Positions 38,211-47,803 of a stretch of DNA of 64,000 nt are shown in pieces. Below the pieces are notes generated by a model, which worked only from the letters and a program-made list of their open reading frames with translations, ran no database searches and was not told the origin of the DNA. Numbering within the stretch: the first letter of the stretch is position 1; every line of letters starts with the position of its first letter. Both the position numbers and the translations under genes were made by a program. The DNA is from an uncultured Dokdonia sp. (lineage in GTDB: Bacteria; Bacteroidota; Bacteroidia; Flavobacteriales; Flavobacteriaceae): NCBI RefSeq assembly GCF_937910895.1, contig NZ_CALEMI010000066.1, positions 1 to 64,000 on the forward strand, written 5' to 3'.

Positions 38211-40412
38211 TTACTTTTCTTTAAAAAAACTAAATATAAGTTGATTTGTATATGAGTTTGAACTTTTTTCTTTTTTGACTATTCTTTGGTTTAGAAATAA
38301 AAATTCTCTGATAGAAATTATAGCTTTGTTTTTGGTCAGATTCAAGAAAATTTTTATTAAATCAATATTTAATAAACTGATTGTAATTTCAAGATCTCCT
38401 TCTGATAAAATAAAAATATCTGGAATTTTTCTTTTTTCCTTAAACTCTAAGATTTTAGACCTTAGTAGTTCATCACTATGAAAAGAATTTCTAATATCCT
38501 TAAGCTCTTCATTTTGTATGTACCATGTCGCATATCGTAGGATAACGCTATCATGCTCAATTCTTGGGATATAGTCAAAAAGTGAAGTTAAAGGTCCAAT
38601 ATCCAAATAAAACTCATTAGTTGTATTTTCATTCTGATAATCACACAAGAATTTATATATAGGTAGACTGCTATCATGATAGTTATGTGCGGTAGAAAGT
38701 TGTGGTTTTATTTCTTTATTTAACTGTTTAGATTTTAAGTATATTTTCCCATATGCATTTACAGATACATAAATATCATTTATATCTATAGTGTGCATTT
38801 TGTCTACACTTGATTTTGCTATATATGGAATTTCATATTCTCTTATTGTAGGTCTTGCAAGAATATTGCCAGCTCTAGGTTCAGGAAGATGAGCAATTTC
38901 AGCAATGATTGAATTTTCATCAAAATTCTTTTCAAAATCAGCTATTTTTAATACAAAATTCTCTATTTCTTTATCTAAGTGAGAAAAACGAGCAATAAGA
39001 TTTGTAGCACTGGAGCCACCAAAAGGAAGGATTTTAATTTTTTCTTGCCCGTTTTCAAGCAATAATTCAGACATTACTGAAATTGTTGAGGGTAACTGTT
39101 CTGTGTTTTCAGGAAAAATATTGATTTCTTTCTTTGTGATTTGTACTACAGCTTCTCCTTGCTTAATTGCTTTTTGAATTTTTTCATACAAAAATTTATT
39201 AATTGCATTCCATGGTAAAGAATCACTTTGTTCTATATTTATAAAAAACGGTAAGCCTTCTAATAAAGGGGATAAGCCACTTTCAGTGCTATTATTATAA
39301 TATCCAATACCAGTTTCAATATCTAATACTTTTGATAGCAAAATATCCCTATCCTCATAGCGGCTTCTAAAAGATTCTTTAAAATCTTTCATTGTATCAG
39401 TTTTATTATTTGGTCTTAATTTATTAATAACATAAATTCCATTTTTTATTTTATTAATAAGATTGCTTTCTATTGTAATATTAGATGCAGAAGATTTTAA
39501 ATCAATTTGAATAAGGTTATTAAGATTTTGATGTTCAAAATATTTCTTTAAATTCTGTTTGAGCTCATTGATATTGGCTATCAAATTTTCAGGTTCCTCT
39601 TTTATTGTTTGTATAGATTTTTCAAGATTGAAAACAAATTCATATAATTCTGGTGATAAAGAAATAAATTTCAATTTTTTAATAAGAAAATCAAAGTTGT
39701 CATCACCTGTAACGCCTAGCTGTAGTTCATCTACTAAGACTTGATTATCAATTAATTCATGAATGTATTCCTTAGCTTCGTCAGGATCAACCTCTACATG
39801 ATCTACTATAAAATCTGTGAGTTCTTTAAAACTGCAAATATCTTTTGAAAAAAGTAATAGATTTTCTAGATAACTAGTATGTTCTATTTCACTTACCTTA
39901 AACTTATAGTTTCCAGCGACTATATATTTTTCTATATATCTAATATTATTCCCAATAGTATAAATGGAGTTATTAGGTATATATGAGAGTTGTTCTCTAA
40001 TGGGTTCTTGGGATACAAGCATAGAGACAATAGATTGTAATATACCCATATCTAATCTTGAGTAATAGCTACAATCATTAATAGAAAGATTCGTGGTGTT
40101 GGTAATTTTTCCTATCCCAATTCCAGCCATAAGGCCATAAGGTGTACATCTACTAGATATTCTAATAAAATACTTAATAATTGATGATTGTACTTTCTCT
40201 TTTTTCTTAAGATCAAGTTCGCCTAACAACATTTTTTGTATTCGATTATATAAAACAGGGGATGCTATGTATATAGCATCCATAAAAAATTTATTTTTAC
40301 ATAAATCTTCATAATCTTCATCTTTAAATTCTTTTTGAAATAGATATTGTTTTAGCTCTTCAAACGTAAAAGATGGTGTGCGTATTAAAAAATCATCAAA
40401 ATATGAATACAT
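38211..40412 (-). CDS. Lantibiotic dehydratase N-terminal (glutamylation) domain protein (LanB)
   Basis: FIRISSRCTPYGLMAGIGIGKI (SRCTPYGL signature), GLSPLLEGLPFFINIEQSDSLPWNAINKFLYEKI, LPEPRAGNILARPTIREYEIPYIAKSS. Confidence 0.88.
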   Translation of the reverse strand: MYSYFDDFLIRTPSFTFEELKQYLFQKEFKDEDYEDLCKNKFFMDAIYIASPVLYNRIQKMLLGELDLKKKEKVQSSIIKYFIRISSRCTPYGLMAGIGIGKITNTTNLSINDCSYYSRLDMGILQSIVSMLVSQEPIREQLSYIPNNSIYTIGNNIRYIEKYIVAGNYKFKVSEIEHTSYLENLLLFSKDICSFKELTDFIVDHVEVDPDEAKEYIHELIDNQVLVDELQLGVTGDDNFDFLIKKLKFISLSPELYEFVFNLEKSIQTIKEEPENLIANINELKQNLKKYFEHQNLNNLIQIDLKSSASNITIESNLINKIKNGIYVINKLRPNNKTDTMKDFKESFRSRYEDRDILLSKVLDIETGIGYYNNSTESGLSPLLEGLPFFINIEQSDSLPWNAINKFLYEKIQKAIKQGEAVVQITKKEINIFPENTEQLPSTISVMSELLLENGQEKIKILPFGGSSATNLIARFSHLDKEIENFVLKIADFEKNFDENSIIAEIAHLPEPRAGNILARPTIREYEIPYIAKSSVDKMHTIDINDIYVSVNAYGKIYLKSKQLNKEIKPQLSTAHNYHDSSLPIYKFLCDYQNENTTNEFYLDIGPLTSLFDYIPRIEHDSVILRYATWYIQNEELKDIRNSFHSDELLRSKILEFKEKRKIPDIFILSEGDLEITISLLNIDLIKIFLNLTKNKAIISIREFLFLNQRIVKKEKSSNSYTNQLIFSFFKEK

Positions 40413-40482
40413 TTTTTTGTTATAATTTGTTTCTATATCTGGCGTAACTTGATATTTGTTTATTTAATTTTTTTTAAAAGGC

Positions 40483-40995
40483 TCATTGAACCTTTCTTTT
40501 AATAATTTGCTTTTTGATCAACTTTATTTGACCTTGGTGACTAAGCTCATCATCAAGAAGATGTCTATATATAGAATAGATGTTATCTTTTCCTTTTTTA
40601 TCATTTAATAACCAATCATCATCTTTTTTCATAAAATGTTTAATGATTAGATCTCTAGTTTCAAGCATTAGACCAGTATAGTAATTAATAGGATGATTTT
40701 TTATCATTTTTTTTACGAGATTTTCTTGGAATGCAGGAGTATATCTTACAATCTCTTCATTTGTCATAAATCTTTTTTCAAGATGTGTAATCAAAAACTC
40801 AAATTGTAAAAAATTTATATGTAGTAATAAGCTTCCAATACTATTAGTATAGTACTCATTACTATAATCTAATTGACTAGTACTTAGCCTTCCTACCAAG
40901 AAAAAAGTGTTTAATCTAATTTGTATCATATTATATATCAATACGTCAAATACAGGAGAATAATGTATAGGTTCTTTAACATTGTAAGATAGCAT
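40483..40995 (-). CDS. DinB-like four-helix protein in the lanthipeptide cluster
   Basis: NSIGSLLLHINFLQFEFLITHLE and YRHLLDDELSHQGQIKLIKKQI resemble DinB/DUF664 metal-ligand helices; located between precursor and LanB. Confidence 0.6.
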   Translation of the reverse strand: MLSYNVKEPIHYSPVFDVLIYNMIQIRLNTFFLVGRLSTSQLDYSNEYYTNSIGSLLLHINFLQFEFLITHLEKRFMTNEEIVRYTPAFQENLVKKMIKNHPINYYTGLMLETRDLIIKHFMKKDDDWLLNDKKGKDNIYSIYRHLLDDELSHQGQIKLIKKQIIKRKVQ

Positions 40996-41063
40996 GCAGT
41001 AAATTGTATTAAATGAAGTTGATTTTTTTAAACTAATTTTAGAGTAAGTTTTAGTTTAAAAGC

Positions 41064-41093
41064 AAAAAGAGGATTTAATTAAATCCTCTTTTT
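41064..41093 (-). terminator. Perfect 30-bp palindrome between precursor gene and downstream biosynthesis genes (terminator/attenuator)
   Basis: AAAAAGAGGATTTAA / TTAAATCCTCTTTTT; T tract in either orientation. Confidence 0.75.
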
Positions 41094-41112
41094 GAAAAAT
41101 AATAATAATATA

Positions 41113-41334
41113 TTATTGTTGTGGACATCTAACAATCTCTGATGGTCTACAATTAAAATCATAGGTTAAACCTCCACACTGAGTACCTATAGACTCACAA
41201 GTCTCTAGTGTTTGTACAGACGGACAAGGGGATCCATTAGATGGTCCACCTGCTCCTCCTAAAGTGATTTTTGCTCCTAACTTAGAAATTTCTTTCTTTT
41301 TCAATGACAACTTCTTTACATTTTTTTTTTGCAT
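41113..41334 (-). CDS. Class I lanthipeptide-type RiPP precursor, 73 aa
   Basis: MQKKNVKKLSLKKKEISKLGAKITLGGAGG | PSNGSPCPSVQTLETCESIGTQCGGLTYDFNCRPSEIVRCPQQ: Bacteroidota-type K-L-S-L-K-K-x-x-I-S-K-L leader, GG-like site, core with 5 Cys plus several Ser/Thr; adjacent to LanB/LanC. Confidence 0.85.
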   Translation of the reverse strand: MQKKNVKKLSLKKKEISKLGAKITLGGAGGPSNGSPCPSVQTLETCESIGTQCGGLTYDFNCRPSEIVRCPQQ

Positions 41335-41456
41335 AATTTTCGTATTTTATATGATTATAATACTTTAAATATACTTTTTTTTTTAAAGTCTAAAATTATA
41401 TTTTATAATTTAACATTATAATATTCATATCTGGAGCATTATATAAAGCAGATTTA

Positions 41457-41472
41457 CGCTTTCGCGAAAGCG
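41457..41472. repeat. 16-bp palindrome between RiPP precursor and aconitase
   Basis: Exact match. Confidence 0.95.
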
Positions 41473-41491
41473 TATCCAGTTAGAAACCCTC

Positions 41492-41534
41492 AAAGGGACT
41501 AGAAATTATACATTTTACAATTTCTAGTCCCTTT
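41492..41534. terminator. 16-bp perfect stem, likely bidirectional terminator between the RiPP cluster and aconitase
   Basis: AAAGGGACTAGAAATT (41492-41507) / AATTTCTAGTCCCTTT (41519-41534), then T tract. Confidence 0.75.
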
Positions 41535-41711
41535 TTTTATGATTATGATATTATTATAGGGTGTTTTTTCGCATATCTCATTTATAAGATGTGATATAGG
41601 GAATCGTTGGCGTTGCTATTGTCTTTGTCGCTTCGTTTTCGTAATTTCGCTAGATTGATAAATAAGGTAGCTCGTACTACCAATAAACAACTTTAATAAA
41701 CCAAAAAGTAT

Positions 41712-43982
41712 ATGGCATTTGATATAGAAATGATCAAGGGAGTCTACAAAAAAATGGCAGAGCGTGTAGATACAGCTCGTGACCTTGTAGGAAAACCATT
41801 AACCCTTTCTGAAAAGATTTTATATTCCCATTTATGGGAAGGAACACCTACAAAAGCTTTTGAAAGAGGCAAACATTATGTAGATTTTGCTCCAGATAGA
41901 ATAGCTTGTCAAGATGCTACTGCACAAATGGCTTTATTACAGTTTATGCAAGCCGGTAAAGATAAAGTAGCAGTTCCCACCACTGTACATTGTGATCACT
42001 TAATCCAAGCAAAAGAAGGAGCTGCAAAAGATTTAAAGCATGCAAATGACGTAAGTAGTGAGGTATTTAATTTCTTGGAGTCTGTATCAAATAAATATGG
42101 TATTGGTTTCTGGAAGCCTGGTGCAGGAATTATTCATCAAGTAGTTTTAGAAAATTATGCCTTTCCAGGCGGAATGATGATTGGTACTGATTCGCATACC
42201 GTAAACGCAGGTGGTCTAGGTATGGTCGCTATTGGTGTTGGTGGAGCAGATGCTGTAGATGTAATGGCAGGAATGGCGTGGGAGCTTAAATTCCCTAAAC
42301 TTATCGGAGTTAAACTTACAGGTAAATTAAGTGGATGGACAGCACCTAAAGATGTGATTCTTAAAGTAGCTGAAATTCTTACCGTAAAAGGAGGAACTGG
42401 AGCTATTGTTGAATATTTTGGACCTGGTGCGACTGCAATGTCTTGTACAGGAAAGGGAACTATCTGTAATATGGGAGCCGAAATAGGAGCAACCACGTCT
42501 ACGTTTGGATATGATGAGTCGATGGAGCGTTACTTAAGAGCAACCGATAGAGAAGATGTAGCCGATGCCGCAAATAAAGTAAAAGAACACCTTACTGCAG
42601 ATCCAGAAGTATATGCAAATCCTGAGCAGTATTTTGATCAGGTGATAGAAATTAATCTTTCAGAATTAGGGCCGTTATTAAATGGTCCATTTACCCCAGA
42701 TTTATCTACAACAGTAGGTACTGAAATGACCAAAAAGGCAACAGCAAATGAATGGCCTTTACAAGTAGAATGGGGATTAATCGGATCTTGTACCAATTCA
42801 TCTTACGAAGATTTATCAAGAGCCTCTTCAATTGCACAACAAGCGATTGATAAAGGGTTGAAGATGAAGTCAGAATTAGGGATTAACCCAGGTTCTGAAC
42901 AAGTACGCTACACTGCAGAACGAGACGGAATCTTACAAGTTTTTGAAAACTTAGATGCTAAGATTTTTACCAATGCATGTGGCCCTTGTATCGGGCAGTG
43001 GGCACGTTATAGTGATCCTAAAAATGCACCCAAGAATAGTATCGTACATTCTTTTAATAGAAACTTTGCAAAGCGTGCAGATGGAAATCCTAATACGCAT
43101 GCCTTTGTAGCTTCTCCGGAAATCACAGCAGCAATCGCAATTGCAGGTCGTTTGGACTTTAATCCGCTTACAGATTCATTAATTAATGAAGATGGACAAG
43201 AAGTGATGTTTGATGAGCCTACAGGATGGGAATTACCTCCAAAAGGATTTGAAGTAAAAGATAATGGATACTTAGCACCAGAAGAAGATGGAAGACACAT
43301 TATTGTTGTTGTTAATGAAGATTCAGAACGTTTACAATTATTAACACCATTTGAACCTTTAGGAAATGCTATTACAGGAGCTAAATTATTGATAAAGGCA
43401 TTTGGAAAATGTACCACCGATCATATTTCAATGGCAGGTCCTTGGTTACGTTTCAGAGGTCATCTAGATAATATTGCAAACAATACGTTGATAGGAGCCG
43501 TAAACGCTTTTAATAAAAAAACAAACTTTGTTAAGAATCAATTAACTGGGGAATATGGAGGTGTACCAGATACACAACGTGCATACAAAGCCGCAGGGAT
43601 TAAAACAATAGTAGTAGGAGATCATAACTATGGTGAAGGATCCTCTCGTGAGCATGCTGCCATGCAACCACGTCACTTAGGAGTGGCTGCGGTGATTGTA
43701 AAAAGTTTTGCACGTATCCATGAGACTAATCTTAAAAAACAAGGGATGCTCGGATTAACTTTTGCTAATGAAGCAGATTACGATCTTATCCAAGAAGATG
43801 ATACGTTCAACTTCTTAGACTTAAACGAGTTTGCTCCAGATAAGCCATTAACGATAGAGGTTGTTCATGCCGATGGAAGTAAAGACGTGATTAAAGTAAA
43901 CCATACCTATAACCAACCTCAAATTGATTGGTATAACGAAGGAAGTGCTTTAAACCTGATCAAAAAGGAAAATGCTGCATAA
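41712..43982 (+). CDS. Aconitate hydratase
   Basis: [82 protein letters not shown]. Confidence 0.95.
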   Translation: MAFDIEMIKGVYKKMAERVDTARDLVGKPLTLSEKILYSHLWEGTPTKAFERGKHYVDFAPDRIACQDATAQMALLQFMQAGKDKVAVPTTVHCDHLIQAKEGAAKDLKHANDVSSEVFNFLESVSNKYGIGFWKPGAGIIHQVVLENYAFPGGMMIGTDSHTVNAGGLGMVAIGVGGADAVDVMAGMAWELKFPKLIGVKLTGKLSGWTAPKDVILKVAEILTVKGGTGAIVEYFGPGATAMSCTGKGTICNMGAEIGATTSTFGYDESMERYLRATDREDVADAANKVKEHLTADPEVYANPEQYFDQVIEINLSELGPLLNGPFTPDLSTTVGTEMTKKATANEWPLQVEWGLIGSCTNSSYEDLSRASSIAQQAIDKGLKMKSELGINPGSEQVRYTAERDGILQVFENLDAKIFTNACGPCIGQWARYSDPKNAPKNSIVHSFNRNFAKRADGNPNTHAFVASPEITAAIAIAGRLDFNPLTDSLINEDGQEVMFDEPTGWELPPKGFEVKDNGYLAPEEDGRHIIVVVNEDSERLQLLTPFEPLGNAITGAKLLIKAFGKCTTDHISMAGPWLRFRGHLDNIANNTLIGAVNAFNKKTNFVKNQLTGEYGGVPDTQRAYKAAGIKTIVVGDHNYGEGSSREHAAMQPRHLGVAAVIVKSFARIHETNLKKQGMLGLTFANEADYDLIQEDDTFNFLDLNEFAPDKPLTIEVVHADGSKDVIKVNHTYNQPQIDWYNEGSALNLIKKENAA

Positions 43983-44004
43983 GCTTATGAATATGATATA
44001 TAGA

Positions 44005-44034
44005 AAAGAGCTATCCTAACCGATGGCTCTTTTT
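44005..44034 (+). terminator. Aconitase terminator
   Basis: AAAAGAGCTATC / GATGGCTCTTTT (one G-U pair) followed by T tract. Confidence 0.7.
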
Positions 44035-44122
44035 TTGTAAGAAATACTTGGCAATACCGACTATTTCTATTGGTTCAAAAAATAGGTTGAATTCCTACCT
44101 TGTCTTATACAACAGCTCACTT

Positions 44123-44692
44123 ATGAAAAAAATCAACTTAAAAAATATCCTTTTCATCATCGTGATTGCATTGCTTCTTATTCCGCAAACCAGAACACCG
44201 ATTCAGGTAGCGTTCAATAAGATCAAAGTAAAGCTATTTTCTCCTTCCGCTTTCGCGAAAGCAGACCAAACCCAACTCCAACCCTTTACCTATCAACTTG
44301 CTTCTATAGATGGGCTTTCTCGTGATGCCGAAGTAGGACAAGGGAAAGTAACCTTTATCAGCTATTGGGCGACCTGGTGTCCGCCTTGTATCGCTGAGTT
44401 ACCAAGTATAGAAAAACTCTATGCAGACTACGGAAACAAAATTGATTTTGTATTGATTACCCAAGAAGAGCCTACAGTTGTTAAACGATTTTTAGAGCGA
44501 AAAAAGCTTAACATTCCAGCCGTTTTTCCAAAAATGCAAACCCCTGAGTTACTTTTTGAACGTAGTATTCCTACCAATTATATCATTGATAAAACAGGAA
44601 AAATCATCATCAAAGAAAAAGGCGCCGCCAATTGGAATAGTGCTGAAGTCCGTGAGACCTTGGATAGGCTTATTAGTGAAACTACGCTTTAA
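44123..44692 (+). CDS. TlpA-like membrane-anchored thioredoxin-family protein
   Basis: N-terminal TM; VTFISYWATWCPPCIAELPSIEKLYADYGNKIDFVLIT (WCPPC). Confidence 0.88.
   Translation: MKKINLKNILFIIVIALLLIPQTRTPIQVAFNKIKVKLFSPSAFAKADQTQLQPFTYQLASIDGLSRDAEVGQGKVTFISYWATWCPPCIAELPSIEKLYADYGNKIDFVLITQEEPTVVKRFLERKKLNIPAVFPKMQTPELLFERSIPTNYIIDKTGKIIIKEKGAANWNSAEVRETLDRLISETTL
44248..44263. repeat. 16-bp palindrome, 15/16, inside the TlpA-like gene (encodes AFAKA)
   Basis: CGCTTTCGCGAAAGCA. Confidence 0.92.
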
Positions 44693-44804
44693 AAAGTTGC
44701 GAAGCAACACATTTAAAGTGGCTAGTTGAACTAATCCCGCTTTAGAGCGAGATCTAGTATTTGATATATTTCAAGCTTGTTTCCGAGGATTATTTGAACA
44801 TATA

Positions 44805-45782
44805 TTACTCTTCCGAAGGAAGGATGTCGGTAATGATATTAACCACGTCTGTGACATAAAAGACCGTAACGGTTTTGCCATTTGCTTTAACCATTTCATC
44901 ATCAATAAACACCTCAAAATCTAAGTTCTCCCCTTCATTTCCGGCAATGGAAATAAAACTAGGGAGATCACCAGCAGTGACGGTACCAGCACCTTTAAGT
45001 GTTCCTGTAATTTGATCCCAGCTCTTATTATAGTCAGCGGCATATTCTCCAAAAACAGAAGTGCCGTTATAGTGAAGATCTTGCAGGTTGTTTCGTAACT
45101 CTGAGGTATAATAGATGGTCGCATATTTGCCTTCGAGTTTGTTGAGGCCTTCCACATCCAGCGACATCGACTCAATGTTTAAATCCAAATCTATTTTGGC
45201 TCTACTTCCTATAAAATTTACTGTGACGATAAAAAAAGGATAAGCTCCGTCTTCTATGTTTTCTATTTGTCCATATTCTTGAAGCACCTCGTCTTCGGTA
45301 TATACTTCATCTTCTAGTTGTACCCACTTTCGTTCAAAATAGAGCGTAGTTCTCTTGCCCAAGCTATCTGTAGCGATAGCTTCTATAAATTCTTCATCAT
45401 GTCCTTTGTATTGGATGCGGAGTGGATGATACCTATCTAATTCATAATATGCTCCTAGAGGCAGATCAAAGGGATTTTTTTCAATATCGTTGGTATAAAT
45501 AGATAATAAGAACAAACGCTCTGATAAGGTATCTGGCTGTGCGTAGCCAAATATTCTATGATCCTTTCTCATGTTCGCATCCAGATAGAGCATACTATCT
45601 ATAATATATGCCTTAGAAACGAAATCTCCAGAGGTACGTATACTTCGTGCATGGTCTTGATCCATACTGTCCAAAGCAGCGGTCAGATTTGTTTCTTTTT
45701 CAACAGTGTTGGAGGTGTCTTTTTTACAAGAAGCAAACAGAAGCAATAGAACAATAGGAAAAATAGAAATCACTTTTTTCAT
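44805..45782 (-). CDS. Hypothetical lipoprotein
   Basis: Lipobox (LLLFASCKKD); no recognised domain. Confidence 0.65.
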   Translation of the reverse strand: MKKVISIFPIVLLLLFASCKKDTSNTVEKETNLTAALDSMDQDHARSIRTSGDFVSKAYIIDSMLYLDANMRKDHRIFGYAQPDTLSERLFLLSIYTNDIEKNPFDLPLGAYYELDRYHPLRIQYKGHDEEFIEAIATDSLGKRTTLYFERKWVQLEDEVYTEDEVLQEYGQIENIEDGAYPFFIVTVNFIGSRAKIDLDLNIESMSLDVEGLNKLEGKYATIYYTSELRNNLQDLHYNGTSVFGEYAADYNKSWDQITGTLKGAGTVTAGDLPSFISIAGNEGENLDFEVFIDDEMVKANGKTVTVFYVTDVVNIITDILPSEE

Positions 45783-45988
45783 GGGGGTGCATATTTGAAT
45801 AACAGTAGGTATGACTAAGTATGTTAGGAATCTAGGTCAAAACTAGGTATTATTTATGGAATATGGGAGAAAAATTTATGAGGAAGGTTGGAGGGTATTT
45901 TTATATCTAGTTAAAAATACAACCACGATCATAAAAGCTGTTTTTAAGGTTTTGTGACTAAAAACTATTCCTGGTTATTTACTTATTT

Positions 45989-46140
45989 TTAAACTTCCTT
46001 CTTGTTCTTATATCCCTTTAGAATGATCCCAGCACACGCAACAGACTCAAAGATACCTATGAGATACCTTTTACTCAAGATCAATCCGATACCGGCAAGG
46101 ACTCCAAGAATCCCTAGGATTAGCCCTATTTTGTATGCAT
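45989..46140 (-). pseudogene. Possible small membrane protein with a one-base frameshift
   Basis: Reverse-strand frame reads GLILGILGVLAGIGLILSKRYLIGIFESVACAGIILKGYKNKKEV-stop but has no start; an ATG (MHTK) sits in the -1 frame immediately upstream across an A run. Confidence 0.3.
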
Positions 46141-46242
46141 TTTGTTATCTTTTTTTATGTGTTTATTTGATACACAAGATATTGTAAGGTGTTATGCATA
46201 ATAGTAAAGTAAAAGGACATGCAGATAAAGAAAATGATTATT

Positions 46243-47127
46243 TTATTTTAAATGTTTATTAAAGAATGCAATGGTGCGTTCCCAAGATAGTTTAGCTGCT
46301 TCTTTGTCATAACGTGGTGTTGTATTATTATGAAATCCATGATTCACTTGAGGATAGATATACGCCGTATGCTCAATGTTATTTTCTTTAAGGATTTCCT
46401 CAAAAGCTGGCCAACCTTCATTCACACGGGTATCTAATTCTCCATATTGTAGCAATAAGGGTGTTTTAATTTTTTTAGCATCTTCGGCTTCTGGTTGTCT
46501 ACCATAATAGGGTACGGCTGCTCCTAAATCGGGTAGGCGTACGGCCATCATATTTGAAATCCAGCCACCAAAACAAAAACCAACTACACCAACTTTTCCA
46601 GTACAATTTTCGTGGGTTTTTAGATAATGATACCCCGCAATAAAATCCTCAAGCATTTCATTTCGGTCAAGTTTCTTTTGCATGGTTCTACCATCATCGT
46701 CATTTCCTGGATAACCTCCTAAAGGTGATAAAGCATCTGGTGCCAGACTTATAAAACCTGCCTTTGCGGTGCGTCTTCCTACATCTTCAATATATGGATT
46801 AAGTCCTCTGTTTTCGTGAACAACAATGACTCCTGGGAGTTTTTTTGCATCTTTAGGTTTTGACAATAAGCCTTTTATGATGCCTCCTCCTTTTGGTGAG
46901 TTATAACTAATATACTCCGAATCTAAGGTTGGGTCGTCGGGTTTTACCAATAGCGAATCAATGTAGTTCGGTGACATAAAACTAAGTAAGGATGATACAG
47001 TGAGACCTCCAACCGCATAAATACCAAGTTTTTCTGCAAATTGCCTTCTGTTAAGTTTGTTGTGAGCATAATCATCATACAGGTCAAAAATCTCTTGATT
47101 GATGTCTTCTTTTTTTAGTTCTTTCAT
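46243..47127 (-). CDS. Dienelactone hydrolase family protein, exported
   Basis: [67 protein letters not shown]-terminal [16 protein letters not shown]. Confidence 0.88.
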   Translation of the reverse strand: MKELKKEDINQEIFDLYDDYAHNKLNRRQFAEKLGIYAVGGLTVSSLLSFMSPNYIDSLLVKPDDPTLDSEYISYNSPKGGGIIKGLLSKPKDAKKLPGVIVVHENRGLNPYIEDVGRRTAKAGFISLAPDALSPLGGYPGNDDDGRTMQKKLDRNEMLEDFIAGYHYLKTHENCTGKVGVVGFCFGGWISNMMAVRLPDLGAAVPYYGRQPEAEDAKKIKTPLLLQYGELDTRVNEGWPAFEEILKENNIEHTAYIYPQVNHGFHNNTTPRYDKEAAKLSWERTIAFFNKHLK

Positions 47128-47200
47128 AACGAAGGGATTGCTTTAATTAAATAGTGAGTAGAAAGTTACAAATTTTAAAATAGCTCATTTAGATGCTCAT

Positions 47201-47235
47201 AGTGAAAAGTGAAAAGTGAAAAGTGAAAAGTGAAA
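47201..47235. repeat. Tandem 7-bp repeat (AGTGAAA)x5
   Basis: AGTGAAAAGTGAAAAGTGAAAAGTGAAAAGTGAAA by inspection. Confidence 0.9.
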
Positions 47236-47275
47236 AGTTAACGGTTCACAAATAACCTGTAACAGAATAATGATC

Positions 47276-47710
47276 TTAATGAATCCATCCTTTTTTATAA
47301 GAATAGGTGCTGAACCAATAAAAGAAAATATCCAATACAATAACTACTAACGGAAATAGTAATCCTTGACCCATTCCAAAAAGGTCTATAGTATCTAAAG
47401 CTAAGATACCTCCTAACGTTTGTGCGATCACCGCTAGTACTGAAATAGCAAATAATCGAATGGCTACTTTTTTTCTAACCAAGAGCATGATAGATGCTAA
47501 AACGCCAGTAATAGTGGAAATGCCAAATAATGCATTGATCCATATAGGCGCATTACGAATAGATTCCATTTGAACCTCCGTATAGGTTTCCGCATACATT
47601 TCTACAAAAAATACGGTTTTAATAAATTCTGAGAGCCCCGCTAAATTCCACAAAAGTGCAATAATAGCGACGATCCCCAAGAGCGCATTTGGTTTGCCAA
47701 GTGTTGTCAT
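47276..47710 (-). CDS. Four-TM hypothetical membrane protein
   Basis: MTTLGKPNALLGIVAIIALLWNLAGLSEFIKTVF...; four hydrophobic segments; start moved to the second Met. Confidence 0.65.
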   Translation of the reverse strand: MTTLGKPNALLGIVAIIALLWNLAGLSEFIKTVFFVEMYAETYTEVQMESIRNAPIWINALFGISTITGVLASIMLLVRKKVAIRLFAISVLAVIAQTLGGILALDTIDLFGMGQGLLFPLVVIVLDIFFYWFSTYSYKKGWIH

Positions 47711-47803
47711 GGTGTGTTGGTTTTTGGTTGTTTGTTTTAACAATGTACGATTTTTTTAATTTTTAGTATTTATAATACCAATTTCAAAGCTAAATTCGCA
47801 GCT

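Noticed and set aside
42155-43417. Antisense ORFs within aconitase
   Set aside because: Shadow ORFs of a highly conserved enzyme
46002-46187. Plus-strand 61-aa ORF MFLYPFRMIPAHATDSK...
   Set aside because: Composition unlike local proteins; the opposite strand gives a more protein-like reading
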